From Paenibacillus sp. Root52 (GTDB taxonomy: Bacteria; Bacillota; Bacilli; Paenibacillales; Paenibacillaceae), in assembly GCF_001426865.1 (NCBI RefSeq), contig NZ_LMFO01000007.1:62001-126000 (forward strand): 64,000 nt of DNA. The letters are read 5' to 3'. The notes beneath the pieces were generated by a model. That model did not search any database, was not told where the DNA came from, and was given only the letters and a program-made list of their open reading frames with translations. The first letter of the stretch is position 1. Each line of letters begins with the position of its first letter. Positions 8,599 to 18,421 of this stretch are shown piece after piece. Both the position numbers and the translations under genes were made by a program.

Positions 8599-11500
8599 TT
8601 ACAAACTCATTCCCATTTCTTCTACATCTTCATGATGTGTCTCCAACTGGTTAACAGGTGTGTTCATTGCCGGTTTAACCATACGTTGAGTATCCTTTTT
8701 CGCAAGCTTTGTTTGTTCATCTGCATTACGCATGGAGAAAGGAGCAAACAGCTTATTTTGTTCACCTTCCAAAAGCGATTCTTCTTTCATGGCGAGACGT
8801 CTTAGTTCGTCATAACCACCGCCATATGCGACCCGATCCATCGGGGAACCTTTGATTGCCATCGCTTCCTTCAGAGGGATAATCTGACCTTGATAAGTCA
8901 ACGTATCTGTTACAGCTTGAATGTACTCTTCGTTCACATCTACTTTCATCTTGTTTTCCATGATGTTCGTGAGCTGCGCTTTAAACGTACTCGGTGTAAG
9001 AGAACGCTTCGGATTATCTACATCCTTACCACGAAACGTTTTATTCATGTCATCCGTAAGGATTTCATTTACTGTACGTGCATGCTCAGCATCATGCTTG
9101 ATTTGCAGAGTGCCTTGCGTTAATGGGTACATGGATTCAAGCGCAGCCGTGATGTTTTCATTACGCATAATGGCAACAAGCTTTTGGCTAAACGCACCGG
9201 CTAGACCCGTATCATCCGATTTGACTCCCGTAGCGTACTGAATCTCCCGAGCATCATGATCGGTTTTTACACCCATGTGGTAATCCATATAATCTTCAAG
9301 CTTTTTCGCGTTACCTTTCGCACCGTTATTTACCATTTGCTCAAAGGAACGATGAACTGATTCATCATCCGTCAACGATACATAATCACCACCAAACCCA
9401 TGTTCACGGAAGCATTTGTGGCTATATGCCGATAGATCCCGAAGCGATTGTTGTAACACTTTGGAATGACTCGATTTCGCATTTTTTTCCGCACGTTCAT
9501 AAAGTTCTATCACTGAAGTATCTCCTAGTTTAAAGGCTCTAGCTTCAGCAGAAGCCAGATCCATACCCGTTTGGAAATACAATTGATTTTTGCCGTTTCC
9601 TTTGTCTATCATATTTGACCAATGGGAGAACTTCTCCACAAGATCACGATTCGCAGCAGCCGTTTCAAACTTCACTAGACCCATCGTGTCTCCATCATGG
9701 TCCATATCATGCGATTTATCCGCAACTGGGTTTATCGCAATCCCATGAACCGAATCATCTTTAACAACTTTGTAAGTTCTAATTGCTCCGTCACGCCAGA
9801 CTGGATCACGCCATCCCATGACCATCTCGCCTTCTTTGACATTTAGCGAGTCCATCATTTTCTGATTCATGGCACCTTCGCCAATTTTAAGTCGAGGATC
9901 GACGATAGCAACAGCCGTTGCGGAATTACTTTGTTTTTTCCCCATTATCTTGTCACGGATGAAGCTATGTTTACCGTTATGGCCACCGTTGAACTGACGA
10001 TCGATGATCGTAGTTTGAATCTTGTCAAACTGCTCCTGAGCTTTACTCTGTGCTTTTCGGCGACCTTCATCATCTACTGATTGCTCATACTCTCCTACAG
10101 CTTCATAGATGTTCGCGTAATAATTTGTAAAATCAGAGCGTCGCATCGAACCGTCAATTAATTCCACGTTTTGTCGTAAGCTCGCTGACAACACAGGGAT
10201 CTCTGATGAAGATTGACCGGTTTGGAAGTGAACCTCAAAGGGAACATCCAGGAAGCCTCCCTGGGACTTAATCTGATCTAAGAAATTAGATGCATCCATG
10301 GTCGAATCAAATTTAAAATGATTTCTCTCTTCAGCAGCATGCGGCTGATAGCCATTTAAAATGGTTCCGTCTGCTTTCATATCTAAGCCAGTCGCAATTA
10401 AGTACTCTCGGTATGTGCTCCAAGCCGCGTCATTACGACCATAAATTTCATTCAGAATACCGGTAGCATTTTTAGATTCAAGTGCCCAAGCAAGTTGTCC
10501 ACTTGCTTTACGGCCTTTTCCGCTTAGTACATCCTCACGGGTGTATGCATGCGTTTTATCATCGACCTTCATATCCGTTACGATGATATTGAGTCTACCC
10601 ATCGCGCCTTTGAAAACTTCACCTGTATCTGGGTCTACGAGGTCTTTCACTTCTCCGCTCATGAGTTCCTTTACGACTCCTGCATTATGACGCGAAAGCA
10701 TGGAATAAGGTGCACTTACTACGTCCAGATCAGGATTAGCACGTAGAAAACGGACTTCCTTATCGAGTTTCTGTGCTTTGGCTTCTTCATCTGACATATG
10801 TCGGTCAATGATAATACCAATCGTACCTTTATTTCCTCCAAAGTCAGACAGCTTATCTCCTCGTTGCAATGGACGGAATCGACCGTGTTGCTCTAAGAAA
10901 AAATCAAGCGAAACATCTTCATCGAGTCCCGCACGCCATGCTCGTACTCCTTCAGCAAGTACTTCATCTGACCACATCATTCCTGTACCATTCAAAACTT
11001 CAAACTTGTCGCCCCCGTCTGCTACGTGAGCGATCGTTTCTTTCAGAACATCCATACTTACATCATTCGAATCATTACCAAAAATCTTATTACGTACAGC
11101 AAATTCTTTAGATACGGCATAGCTGTCGTTAAACGTCCAGCCTCCAAAGCTCATTAGAGCTGTACCGACTCCTTCATCAACCTTCAATGCAGTCATAAGC
11201 TGATTCGAAGACATTTGATTTCGATCCCAAGCGTTGTGTGCTTTATTATCAAAATACGAGAGTTTCTGTAGTGCTGTCTTATCCGGAATCACTTGACCAT
11301 CTTCCAGCTCAATGCCTTGAGAAGGGATCACGCTGCCATCCGATTTCACTTCTGCTCCGTCCACCAAGTACCAAATCAAGCCTTGCGTTTTTCCGGTACC
11401 TGTCATCGTTGTATCTGCATAATTGTCAAGATCCTGACTCAACACTCGCATGTTGGTCTCTCCAGCTACTTTCCAATAACTAAATGCAGCACTATCATCG

Positions 11501-13857
11501 CCTGCGCCTAGATCACGGTTTGCTTGAGTCTCTGCACTTGTGGTTGCAAAATCCGAGAACTGGTTATCGAATCGCACTCGATTTGAAAGTGTTTTAAGAA
11601 TCGCTTCCTTGGTTTCCATATTGAGCTGGTTTACTTCAATGAAATCAAGCTCCACCCGTTTTCCATAGACATCACCGTGATACAATCCATTGATGCTGCT
11701 GGCATCGAGGGTTGTTGGAATATTGCTGATCGTTCGATCAAAGGGACGTGTGAGTTGATGCGTCACCTGTGCTCGAAGCTGCTCCGTTAAGTGCCGTTCA
11801 AACCCTTTCACTCGGAAACGGCTCATCCGATCATCGTAATCACCTTCAAAGGAGAAATAACCGGTGTAGCCTGGCACAATACCATAGTTATTACCGCCTT
11901 GAAATTTCGTTTCGATAATCCCATGCTCGTTTGGAACAAACACCTGCCCAATATCTCCACTAATGTTTTGCCATCTTTGCGCTTCTTTAGCTGAGCCGGT
12001 ACGACGAATCCCCTCCCAGTGTATGATCCCGTTTTCGTCAATTTTTACAACAGGATCGAAACCAAAACCTCGATCCCCGTATACACCACCATCATTCAAC
12101 GTGTCATGTACGGTTTGAAGGGCCTGCTTCAACATTGGATCTTCGATCTCATGAATCGTTTTAGCTGTTTCAGCATTAAATTCAATCAATCGGTCACGCG
12201 TCGCACCGACAGCAAAGTCATTACCCTTGATTTTGGTGATATCATACTTCACTGTCTTCAATGCAGACATCATGGCATCTCGTTCATTTCCACGACCTGT
12301 TTGCATCATATGATTCATGACTACTTCAGGGTTAAAGCCGTCTTCGTAATTACCTACTAGCTCATTCTGAACACGATCTAAATACTCACGACCACCATCT
12401 TGTGAATGATAAGCAAGCATTGCAGCGCGTTCCTGTGCTTCCCGGATCATATCGTCAGCCGAGTATATGGTCTCCAGTTCACCTTGAAACTCAGGCCCCG
12501 TAATGAGTAGTTCATCATTATCCAAACTCTTATCAATTAAACCTTGAATTTCATCCGCTTTAAATTGATTATTAATCGAACGTTGAGCATCATTGATCGC
12601 CGTTTCAATATACTCTTTAGCTTCAACCTCACTACCGAACACAAGTGAACGGTACCTTCCAGGGATTGGTTTTACTTGCAGCGATTTTTTTGAATCAATT
12701 CCCTTAATCTGGACGCTGCTTGAATCCGTACTCACCGATTTCGTTACACGTCCAGTCTTGTTTCCTGTCACGTAATCAAGTAACGCAATTGAATCCTCAG
12801 CCGTGAACTTCGTAGCCGATTTAACATCTCTTGAACCTTTTACATTGAAATAATAGGCGTTCGATGCATCGTAGATCCGGCCGATATAGTTCCCGTTGGC
12901 TTCTTCATCAAATACGCGAACAGTGATCCGGTCACCAACCGTCATCCGTACTTCGATCTGATTTCGATTGCCATTATCCCGAACACTAAAATCATAGCCA
13001 CTGGATCGCATATGCTTCAGTAACTCAGCTCCGTTGTGTGCAAATTCAGCATCAAACAGTTTTCCGCTATCAAAATTTTTAGCAACACTCTCTGCATCTA
13101 CTTTCGAGAGATAAGCCCCCATCACATGACGTAGACCTCGATACTCACGATTTTCGATAACACCGCCGTTCCATCCAAGCAGATTCTCATCACTCAATAC
13201 TTGGCCATTCTCATTACGATCCTCTGGGTAGGCCACATTTGTAGATTCGGACGGTTGTCTCCGATTGGATTGTTGACCCGGCTGTACAATCGCTGCTTGA
13301 TTAGAACCGGCACGCTCCGGTGCCACTCCAATCGTAATGCGGCTTGTATACCGATATGTAACGTCAATACGATCGTATAATGTAACCGCATCTCCCGAAT
13401 TCATTTCTCGAAGGGATTTTCCTTTTGAAACGAAAAATGCTTTGCTCATTGGAGAATCACCATTTTGGAGTACATACTGCCGTATTTCCGGATCAGTGAT
13501 TACGTGCAGGTAATTCCCTTGAGCAGCAGCCTGATCATATTCAACCACGCACTTTTTCCAAAATTCAGTAATGCCAACTTCTAACTTATCGTTATCATCA
13601 ATTTCCCCAAATGAAGAAGCTCCTGTACTCCGTAATAACCGGGCGACATCGCTTGGTTTAACCTTCATTGTCGTGAAATTGATAGGTGTTCCATTCTGTT
13701 CCCAACGATCGCGGAAACGCTGCATAATCGATGCTGTAACGGTGATACCCTGCTTCTTTAAATCTGGCATGACCTGAGTAAGCATACGCATAGTTATGTA
13801 TTCCGCTAGATCGCGGTATCGTCTATCATTTGTATTATTTCCATACTGTCCAATCAT
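8599..13857 (-). CDS. single-chain two-barrel RNA polymerase (beta/beta-prime fusion-like)
   Basis: 1752 residues, start ATG at 13855-13857 after AAAGGGG. Signatures of multisubunit RNA polymerase appear in the native order. Residues 900-916 (FGGWTFNDSYAVSKE, D911) resemble the bacterial beta WNGYNFEDSILVSE segment. Residues 1000-1011 (GDKLSDFGGNKG) reproduce the beta barrel GDKMAxRHGNKG, with both catalytic lysines (K1002, K1010) at the same eight-residue spacing. Residues 1385-1396 (DMDHDGDTMGLV; D1386, D1388, D1390) match the beta-prime NADFDGDQMAVH metal-binding loop, preceded by a GWRDP...I.INP stretch as in beta-prime. Residues 1508-1520 (MVNNGAKGNAKKL) match the bridge helix MADSGARGSAAQI, followed by a trigger-loop-like segment. 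I find only two cysteines, so there is no beta-prime zinc ribbon. The first ~850 residues resemble nothing I recognise. Expected activity is RNA synthesis on a DNA template. It is last in the transfer region, has its own promoter and terminator, and no sigma, alpha or omega gene is nearby. Confidence 0.88.
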   Translation of the reverse strand: MIGQYGNNTNDRRYRDLAEYITMRMLTQVMPDLKKQGITVTASIMQRFRDRWEQNGTPINFTTMKVKPSDVARLLRSTGASSFGEIDDNDKLEVGITEFWKKCVVEYDQAAAQGNYLHVITDPEIRQYVLQNGDSPMSKAFFVSKGKSLREMNSGDAVTLYDRIDVTYRYTSRITIGVAPERAGSNQAAIVQPGQQSNRRQPSESTNVAYPEDRNENGQVLSDENLLGWNGGVIENREYRGLRHVMGAYLSKVDAESVAKNFDSGKLFDAEFAHNGAELLKHMRSSGYDFSVRDNGNRNQIEVRMTVGDRITVRVFDEEANGNYIGRIYDASNAYYFNVKGSRDVKSATKFTAEDSIALLDYVTGNKTGRVTKSVSTDSSSVQIKGIDSKKSLQVKPIPGRYRSLVFGSEVEAKEYIETAINDAQRSINNQFKADEIQGLIDKSLDNDELLITGPEFQGELETIYSADDMIREAQERAAMLAYHSQDGGREYLDRVQNELVGNYEDGFNPEVVMNHMMQTGRGNERDAMMSALKTVKYDITKIKGNDFAVGATRDRLIEFNAETAKTIHEIEDPMLKQALQTVHDTLNDGGVYGDRGFGFDPVVKIDENGIIHWEGIRRTGSAKEAQRWQNISGDIGQVFVPNEHGIIETKFQGGNNYGIVPGYTGYFSFEGDYDDRMSRFRVKGFERHLTEQLRAQVTHQLTRPFDRTISNIPTTLDASSINGLYHGDVYGKRVELDFIEVNQLNMETKEAILKTLSNRVRFDNQFSDFATTSAETQANRDLGAGDDSAAFSYWKVAGETNMRVLSQDLDNYADTTMTGTGKTQGLIWYLVDGAEVKSDGSVIPSQGIELEDGQVIPDKTALQKLSYFDNKAHNAWDRNQMSSNQLMTALKVDEGVGTALMSFGGWTFNDSYAVSKEFAVRNKIFGNDSNDVSMDVLKETIAHVADGGDKFEVLNGTGMMWSDEVLAEGVRAWRAGLDEDVSLDFFLEQHGRFRPLQRGDKLSDFGGNKGTIGIIIDRHMSDEEAKAQKLDKEVRFLRANPDLDVVSAPYSMLSRHNAGVVKELMSGEVKDLVDPDTGEVFKGAMGRLNIIVTDMKVDDKTHAYTREDVLSGKGRKASGQLAWALESKNATGILNEIYGRNDAAWSTYREYLIATGLDMKADGTILNGYQPHAAEERNHFKFDSTMDASNFLDQIKSQGGFLDVPFEVHFQTGQSSSEIPVLSASLRQNVELIDGSMRRSDFTNYYANIYEAVGEYEQSVDDEGRRKAQSKAQEQFDKIQTTIIDRQFNGGHNGKHSFIRDKIMGKKQSNSATAVAIVDPRLKIGEGAMNQKMMDSLNVKEGEMVMGWRDPVWRDGAIRTYKVVKDDSVHGIAINPVADKSHDMDHDGDTMGLVKFETAAANRDLVEKFSHWSNMIDKGNGKNQLYFQTGMDLASAEARAFKLGDTSVIELYERAEKNAKSSHSKVLQQSLRDLSAYSHKCFREHGFGGDYVSLTDDESVHRSFEQMVNNGAKGNAKKLEDYMDYHMGVKTDHDAREIQYATGVKSDDTGLAGAFSQKLVAIMRNENITAALESMYPLTQGTLQIKHDAEHARTVNEILTDDMNKTFRGKDVDNPKRSLTPSTFKAQLTNIMENKMKVDVNEEYIQAVTDTLTYQGQIIPLKEAMAIKGSPMDRVAYGGGYDELRRLAMKEESLLEGEQNKLFAPFSMRNADEQTKLAKKDTQRMVKPAMNTPVNQLETHHEDVEEMGMSL

Positions 13858-13892
13858 CTAACTGAGACCCCTTTCAACTCTGAAATATCGAC

Positions 13893-13946
13893 CGTATCAC
13901 TCTACGCTCAGCGTTTTATATACGCACTTATGGGTCAATTATACCA
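13893..13946 (-). promoter_or_regulatory. extended -10 promoter plus operator-like site of the RNA polymerase-like gene
   Basis: On the minus strand TGGTATAAT (13938-13946) is a perfect extended -10 just below the upstream terminator. No good -35 is visible. A degenerate copy of the ten-member palindrome (right arm AGCGTTTTA at 13910-13918, left arm ending ATCACT at 13901) lies downstream of the expected start site, leaving a leader of about 70 bases. Confidence 0.6.
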
Positions 13947-13950
13947 TAGA

Positions 13951-13972
13951 AAAAAGGAGCTTTCGCTCCTTT
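13951..13972 (-). terminator. terminator after the coupling-protein gene
   Basis: On the minus strand AAAGGAGC-GAAA-GCTCCTTT runs into a T-run (complement of 13951-13956). It separates the coupling-protein transcript (ends 14047) from the polymerase-like gene. Confidence 0.85.
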
Positions 13973-14046
13973 AGGGCTTGCATTTGTTAAACAATCAGCA
14001 GTCTGATGGAACAAAAAAGCATCTTCCGTTTGTTTGTTCATTTACC

Positions 14047-17000
14047 TTATTGCATACGCCGTTGATATGCTCGATTCGCTTCTTGATCGAAGCGTCCTTG
14101 TGCAAGATCTCTCCAGGAATCAAGACTAGATAGATACTTAATGAATGCATCTGTCACCTCATAGAAGGTCTCATTTCCAGTATTCTCATCACCGAATACA
14201 CGAGACTCCTCATTGCGCTCTGCATCATTTAATGCATCAATATCCGCTTTATCCGCTCCATTAGAGCTGCGTACATATAAAATGCCATCGTCGCTCTCTA
14301 AGTCTCCATTATCGGTTGTACGGAAACCCCAGGCATCTTCGAAATACACTTTCGACTCCGCATAGGCTATAGCGAGTACCTTATCGAGCTGTCGATTTAC
14401 TTGGCCACCGATCGAAATTAAATCCTCACGGCTGATTTGCCCACCCGCATACCGCTTATGTTGATGATCACTTTGCACGTTCTGCGCTTTTGCAGCTTCC
14501 TCCATGATCTCCGTGTTATCGATGACCATATCTAATATCGTACCGAACTCGTCCATTTCAGGTATCTGATCCCTATCCGCGCTGGAAGCGTCACTGGCTG
14601 CAGGTCGATGTGAAATGTTATAAAGTCTACTGTTAATAGCATGCATGATATCGTCAGCTACAACGTTCTGGTCTAGACGGATTAGATCTGTTTCACTAAG
14701 GTCATATGCATCCAAATATGCTTGCTTCATCCTGTCAGCCATTTTCGCCTGTCTTAAACGTTGTTCTAACATATCGAAAAAGTCTGGTTGATTCTTTCGA
14801 ACATCAAAATCTTTCGCCGATGAATTCGTCGGTATCGTCTGCAGGCTGAACTTCTTACCAGGGAGACTAATCTGATTTTGGAACAATCGGAACGACATCG
14901 GATAAGCCGATTCATTACGGTTCCATATTGGGCTCGTTCCAGCTTTGATGATGATGGAATTACGTGCCTCAATAAACATAAAATCGTTAAATTGTAGTAC
15001 AGGTCTTTCTTTCGTCTGCATCGTGAAGCTAATCTTACCCTCATTTTGATACAAAATACGATCGTTATCCCGCGTAATCGTTTTTTGATCAACTCGGGAT
15101 TCATGCGTCGTACCACTCATTTTCACAAGGGTATCAATCATGGAATCGTCCGTAGATTTTAGGAAAACGATGTTTTCTGTATTACCTTGAATGATTTTAT
15201 CTACCGATTCGCCGTACACATCTCGTAGCTGCTGTAACGTCTGCAGAATCAATGTGAACTGCTGATCCTGACCCAGACCGATGGAGAGCATCGTTTGCAA
15301 AGCAGGGATACCATTCCCCTCCGATTGTAAGTTACCGACCTCATCGAGCATATAGCGTGTCTTATACAGCGGCTTTTGATTATCTTTCGTCATATATGAA
15401 CCTTCGAAATTCACATCCACCATCTGTTTGATCAAAATGAGTATCAATTTAGCATAGCTCATCAAGTGAGGCGGCGTGATAAAGAATATAGCTTTTGGGC
15501 GCTCCGAATACTTAACGGTCTTCTGGCTAAACGCTTGGATCTCAACGAGTTGCTCTCCTAACTCTGGATTTAATAAATCATGATAACGACGCTTAACCAA
15601 CGTATCTTTGTATTCATACTTCTCTAGCTTCCGATTGAATCGCATTTCACGAAGTGCGCCATCTTTAATAATTTTCGTATTCAGCACCGGGTCTTTAACA
15701 TACCGACGACCAGATAGATCCGTTTTGTACGTAAGCTCAACCTCAAAATAGAACGTACGGACAAGTAGCTGTGTAGCTGGATTCCGGATTTCAAGTTTCA
15801 CATAACTTTTCCGATTCGGAAATTTACCATCAAAGAAATAACGAGCCCAACCCTGACGATCTATAATTTGCGTGTGACCAAACAGCTTTTGATCTAACTG
15901 CTTTTCGAAATTAGGATCTTCATAAGCTGACCACACAGACTGCAAACCAATTAAACGATATTTCTCCAAATACTCTGAAGCAAACCTTACGCCTATACGC
16001 CGCGGGAAAGACAAACCCTTTGCATCAAAGTTCTGAGAGGGTTTTCCACTCGTCAACGTTGAAATCGTAGGATCTGTGAAAAATGACATCGCTGTAAGTG
16101 CAATTCCGTAAACAGATGCGATCGTTTTATCAGATCCAGCCATCGCACGTAGTGCATTATCCGCGTTCTGAACCAGTTTTCTCATCTCATTTGTTGGGAG
16201 CTTGGCAGTAGCATCAAAGAAGAGCGTTAACAGATCCTTTTCCTTTGCTCCATCGTCTTCATCAATACGAATCATCTCTAGATTCGTTGATTTTTTCGCA
16301 GAGAGATTGACAAAGAGTTGATATGAATTATAGAGAGAAACAGCACCCCACAAGTCGTCTAATGTTTGCATCAGTTTCTTTTCAAGCCATCCCTCTACCT
16401 CAGCCTGCTTACGTATCCTCTGTTCTTCTTCTAGGTAGAAATCAATTAAACCAAATGATGAACGCTTAAATGCATTGTTTGCCGCGTTTGGCCACATCGG
16501 ATCATCCGCGCCTTCCTTAGGAAAGAAGATATCACCAATATTCTCAATGTAGGATGCCGCTTTTGTAAAATCACCTTCACGAGCACTTTCAGCCGCAAAA
16601 CCCAAAGGATTATATATATCTGTGTTTAGTGGATTAATCAAATTGAACTGAGTAATTTCATAGCCACGTATCGTAGCAGGCACATAAAATTTAACAAGCA
16701 GTTCACCTTTGGGATCATTAACAACAATATTATTCTTTCGTTTTTCCCTGGTCCACATATCGATAGTCGGTTCGATTACCGTCTGACCTTTACCCGCTCT
16801 CGTTATCGCCAGGACCATGGTGTTCACCGGTGCCGTGTCTACGAGATAGGCTCCTGCAGGTCGCTGTACTTCATGCTCCAAAAACGTCCAGTCATTATTA
16901 ATCAGTTCCGAGACGGTATCATATGGCAGCTTATCTCTATCCCTACGTTGTCCGGATTCGTCGAATTCATTGTATTCAATCTTCCGCACATCTACCGGCG

Positions 17001-17745
17001 TTCGAATCTCCTTTTCCGATACAGGTATCCCGCTTGCAGTAAAGAGATCGCCCCCAAATTCCTCATCAACAATAGGCACTTTTTTAATTACCGGCTGACC
17101 ATTCGCGTCGTATATGATCTCACCTTTGAGTGCAACAATTACCCCATTTTCCTTTATATCTTCCTTATACCGCTGAACCATATCAATGCTCTTTAAGCCT
17201 TTATTGCTTAACATCACATGGCTTAACATGCTGGATACTTGGACACTAGACTCCGCTCCGACATCCGGAAACCAGTCATACAATCTTCTCATTTCTTCCG
17301 GAAGCGCAATGTGTTGATCATTTTCATACGTATTGATATCTGTAGCATCATTCATACTATTTTTAGAGCGCCACAACGCCATCATACGGTCGTTTATAAT
17401 CAACCAGGACATTAGAAATATCACGCCTGTCCAAGCTAGCAACTTCCAATTCGTAAATATCTCTTCTTGAATTTGATAATCTAAAAACGAAGTCCCTCCC
17501 GAGTCGCCAATAAAGCGATAGAACTGCCATCCTACAGCGACACATGCCCCCACAATATATCCTAGACCCGCAAAGAAAGAAGCGAATATGATGGCAAGGA
17601 TACGTTCCTTAATAGGCTTATCGACCTCGCCACGCTTACCACGTATCATATTCTGCGTTTCATGGACTTCACGGTTTTTTACTCGGTCTGTATACTTTTG
17701 ATTCTTAATCTGATTCCAATTCTTTGATCCATTCTTCTTCGCCAC
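14047..17745 (-). CDS. VirD4/TraG-type conjugative coupling protein (T4CP)
   Basis: 1232 residues from GTG 17743-17745, with AGGGGTGG just upstream. Two N-terminal membrane helices (about 48-75 and 95-115) are followed by a P-loop NTPase. Walker A is TRAGKGQT (315-322, K319), a Walker B-like INVDP-type strand reads NIVVNDPKGEL, and the TraG-type YMLDEVGNL motif and the FTLILQTLQQL and NTENIVFLKS motifs follow. The family pumps the relaxase-bound strand through the type IV channel at the membrane. It is longer than usual (500-800 residues). The extra material includes an insertion between the P-loop part and the DEVGNL motif and a C-terminal acidic tail. It lies between the hypothetical gene at 17868 and the polymerase-like gene, with a terminator after it. 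Confidence 0.92.
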   Translation of the reverse strand: MAKKNGSKNWNQIKNQKYTDRVKNREVHETQNMIRGKRGEVDKPIKERILAIIFASFFAGLGYIVGACVAVGWQFYRFIGDSGGTSFLDYQIQEEIFTNWKLLAWTGVIFLMSWLIINDRMMALWRSKNSMNDATDINTYENDQHIALPEEMRRLYDWFPDVGAESSVQVSSMLSHVMLSNKGLKSIDMVQRYKEDIKENGVIVALKGEIIYDANGQPVIKKVPIVDEEFGGDLFTASGIPVSEKEIRTPVDVRKIEYNEFDESGQRRDRDKLPYDTVSELINNDWTFLEHEVQRPAGAYLVDTAPVNTMVLAITRAGKGQTVIEPTIDMWTREKRKNNIVVNDPKGELLVKFYVPATIRGYEITQFNLINPLNTDIYNPLGFAAESAREGDFTKAASYIENIGDIFFPKEGADDPMWPNAANNAFKRSSFGLIDFYLEEEQRIRKQAEVEGWLEKKLMQTLDDLWGAVSLYNSYQLFVNLSAKKSTNLEMIRIDEDDGAKEKDLLTLFFDATAKLPTNEMRKLVQNADNALRAMAGSDKTIASVYGIALTAMSFFTDPTISTLTSGKPSQNFDAKGLSFPRRIGVRFASEYLEKYRLIGLQSVWSAYEDPNFEKQLDQKLFGHTQIIDRQGWARYFFDGKFPNRKSYVKLEIRNPATQLLVRTFYFEVELTYKTDLSGRRYVKDPVLNTKIIKDGALREMRFNRKLEKYEYKDTLVKRRYHDLLNPELGEQLVEIQAFSQKTVKYSERPKAIFFITPPHLMSYAKLILILIKQMVDVNFEGSYMTKDNQKPLYKTRYMLDEVGNLQSEGNGIPALQTMLSIGLGQDQQFTLILQTLQQLRDVYGESVDKIIQGNTENIVFLKSTDDSMIDTLVKMSGTTHESRVDQKTITRDNDRILYQNEGKISFTMQTKERPVLQFNDFMFIEARNSIIIKAGTSPIWNRNESAYPMSFRLFQNQISLPGKKFSLQTIPTNSSAKDFDVRKNQPDFFDMLEQRLRQAKMADRMKQAYLDAYDLSETDLIRLDQNVVADDIMHAINSRLYNISHRPAASDASSADRDQIPEMDEFGTILDMVIDNTEIMEEAAKAQNVQSDHQHKRYAGGQISREDLISIGGQVNRQLDKVLAIAYAESKVYFEDAWGFRTTDNGDLESDDGILYVRSSNGADKADIDALNDAERNEESRVFGDENTGNETFYEVTDAFIKYLSSLDSWRDLAQGRFDQEANRAYQRRMQ

Positions 17746-17867
17746 TGAACCACCCCTAATTCTTTAAAACAACCACTTCTCACGATTCAGAACCACACAA
17801 AGATCACTACGTAACCCACAATGATGCTGTAAACTGATCCTCCTTGGTTAGATGAGTGTTTAAATCA

Positions 17868-18272
17868 TTAGTCTGTGAGGATCATCAGACCATATATAGG
17901 TTCTGGCTCGTTATTGTTTGGGATCTCAACTGGTTCTAAAAATGCAACACCCACACAATTTTGCATTTCACCGCCCACTGTTATGGCCGAAATACCATTA
18001 AACACAAATTTATTTGTTTGTAGTAGTGAGAACAATTTCTCTGTACTGTATTCAATCGTATCGATTTCTGCAGGAGCGTCACCAAAAGAACTGAGAAATA
18101 GCTTCACTTGTTGAATACCACGCAATCGTTCTTTAATATCAGCAATATCCTGCTCACTTCTATCTTCTCTTTTAGTTAACACACCAGAAGGTTCATCACA
18201 TACATAGCAGTCTTCAGTATCGCAGTATTCACTACAGATTTTACAGATATATAATTCGATATATTTAGTCAT
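17868..18272 (-). CDS. small protein with N-terminal cysteine knuckle, function unknown
   Basis: 134 residues starting MTKYIELYICKIC. The first 25 residues contain CKIC, a lone Cys and CYVCD, a CxxC...CxxC arrangement typical of a small zinc ribbon. The rest (19-134) has a predicted helix-strand mix without recognised motifs. ATG 18270-18272 has AAGTGAG upstream. It sits 122 bases upstream of the coupling-protein start on the same strand, within the transfer region. I do not recognise the family. Confidence 0.7.
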   Translation of the reverse strand: MTKYIELYICKICSEYCDTEDCYVCDEPSGVLTKREDRSEQDIADIKERLRGIQQVKLFLSSFGDAPAEIDTIEYSTEKLFSLLQTNKFVFNGISAITVGGEMQNCVGVAFLEPVEIPNNNEPEPIYGLMILTD

Positions 18273-18322
18273 TGAATGAACTCACTTTCTATACAAAATT
18301 TAATTTTCACCGCATACAGAAA

Positions 18323-18363
18323 CGTTCCCCATACCGGTTCCGGACGGATCGGTATGGGGAACG
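18323..18363 (-). terminator. 14-bp perfect inverted repeat after the coiled-coil gene
   Basis: CGTTCCCCATACCG (18323-18336) and its exact complement (18350-18363) surround a 13-base loop. On the minus strand only a short T stretch (GTTTCTGT) follows, so it may be a weak terminator, a processing site or a protein-binding site. It lies between the genes starting at 20674 and 18272. Confidence 0.55.
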
Positions 18364-18421
18364 GTGTATTGGCTGTCATTTCTATAGACTCGCCAGTATG
18401 ATGAGATGAATTGTTGTTAAT

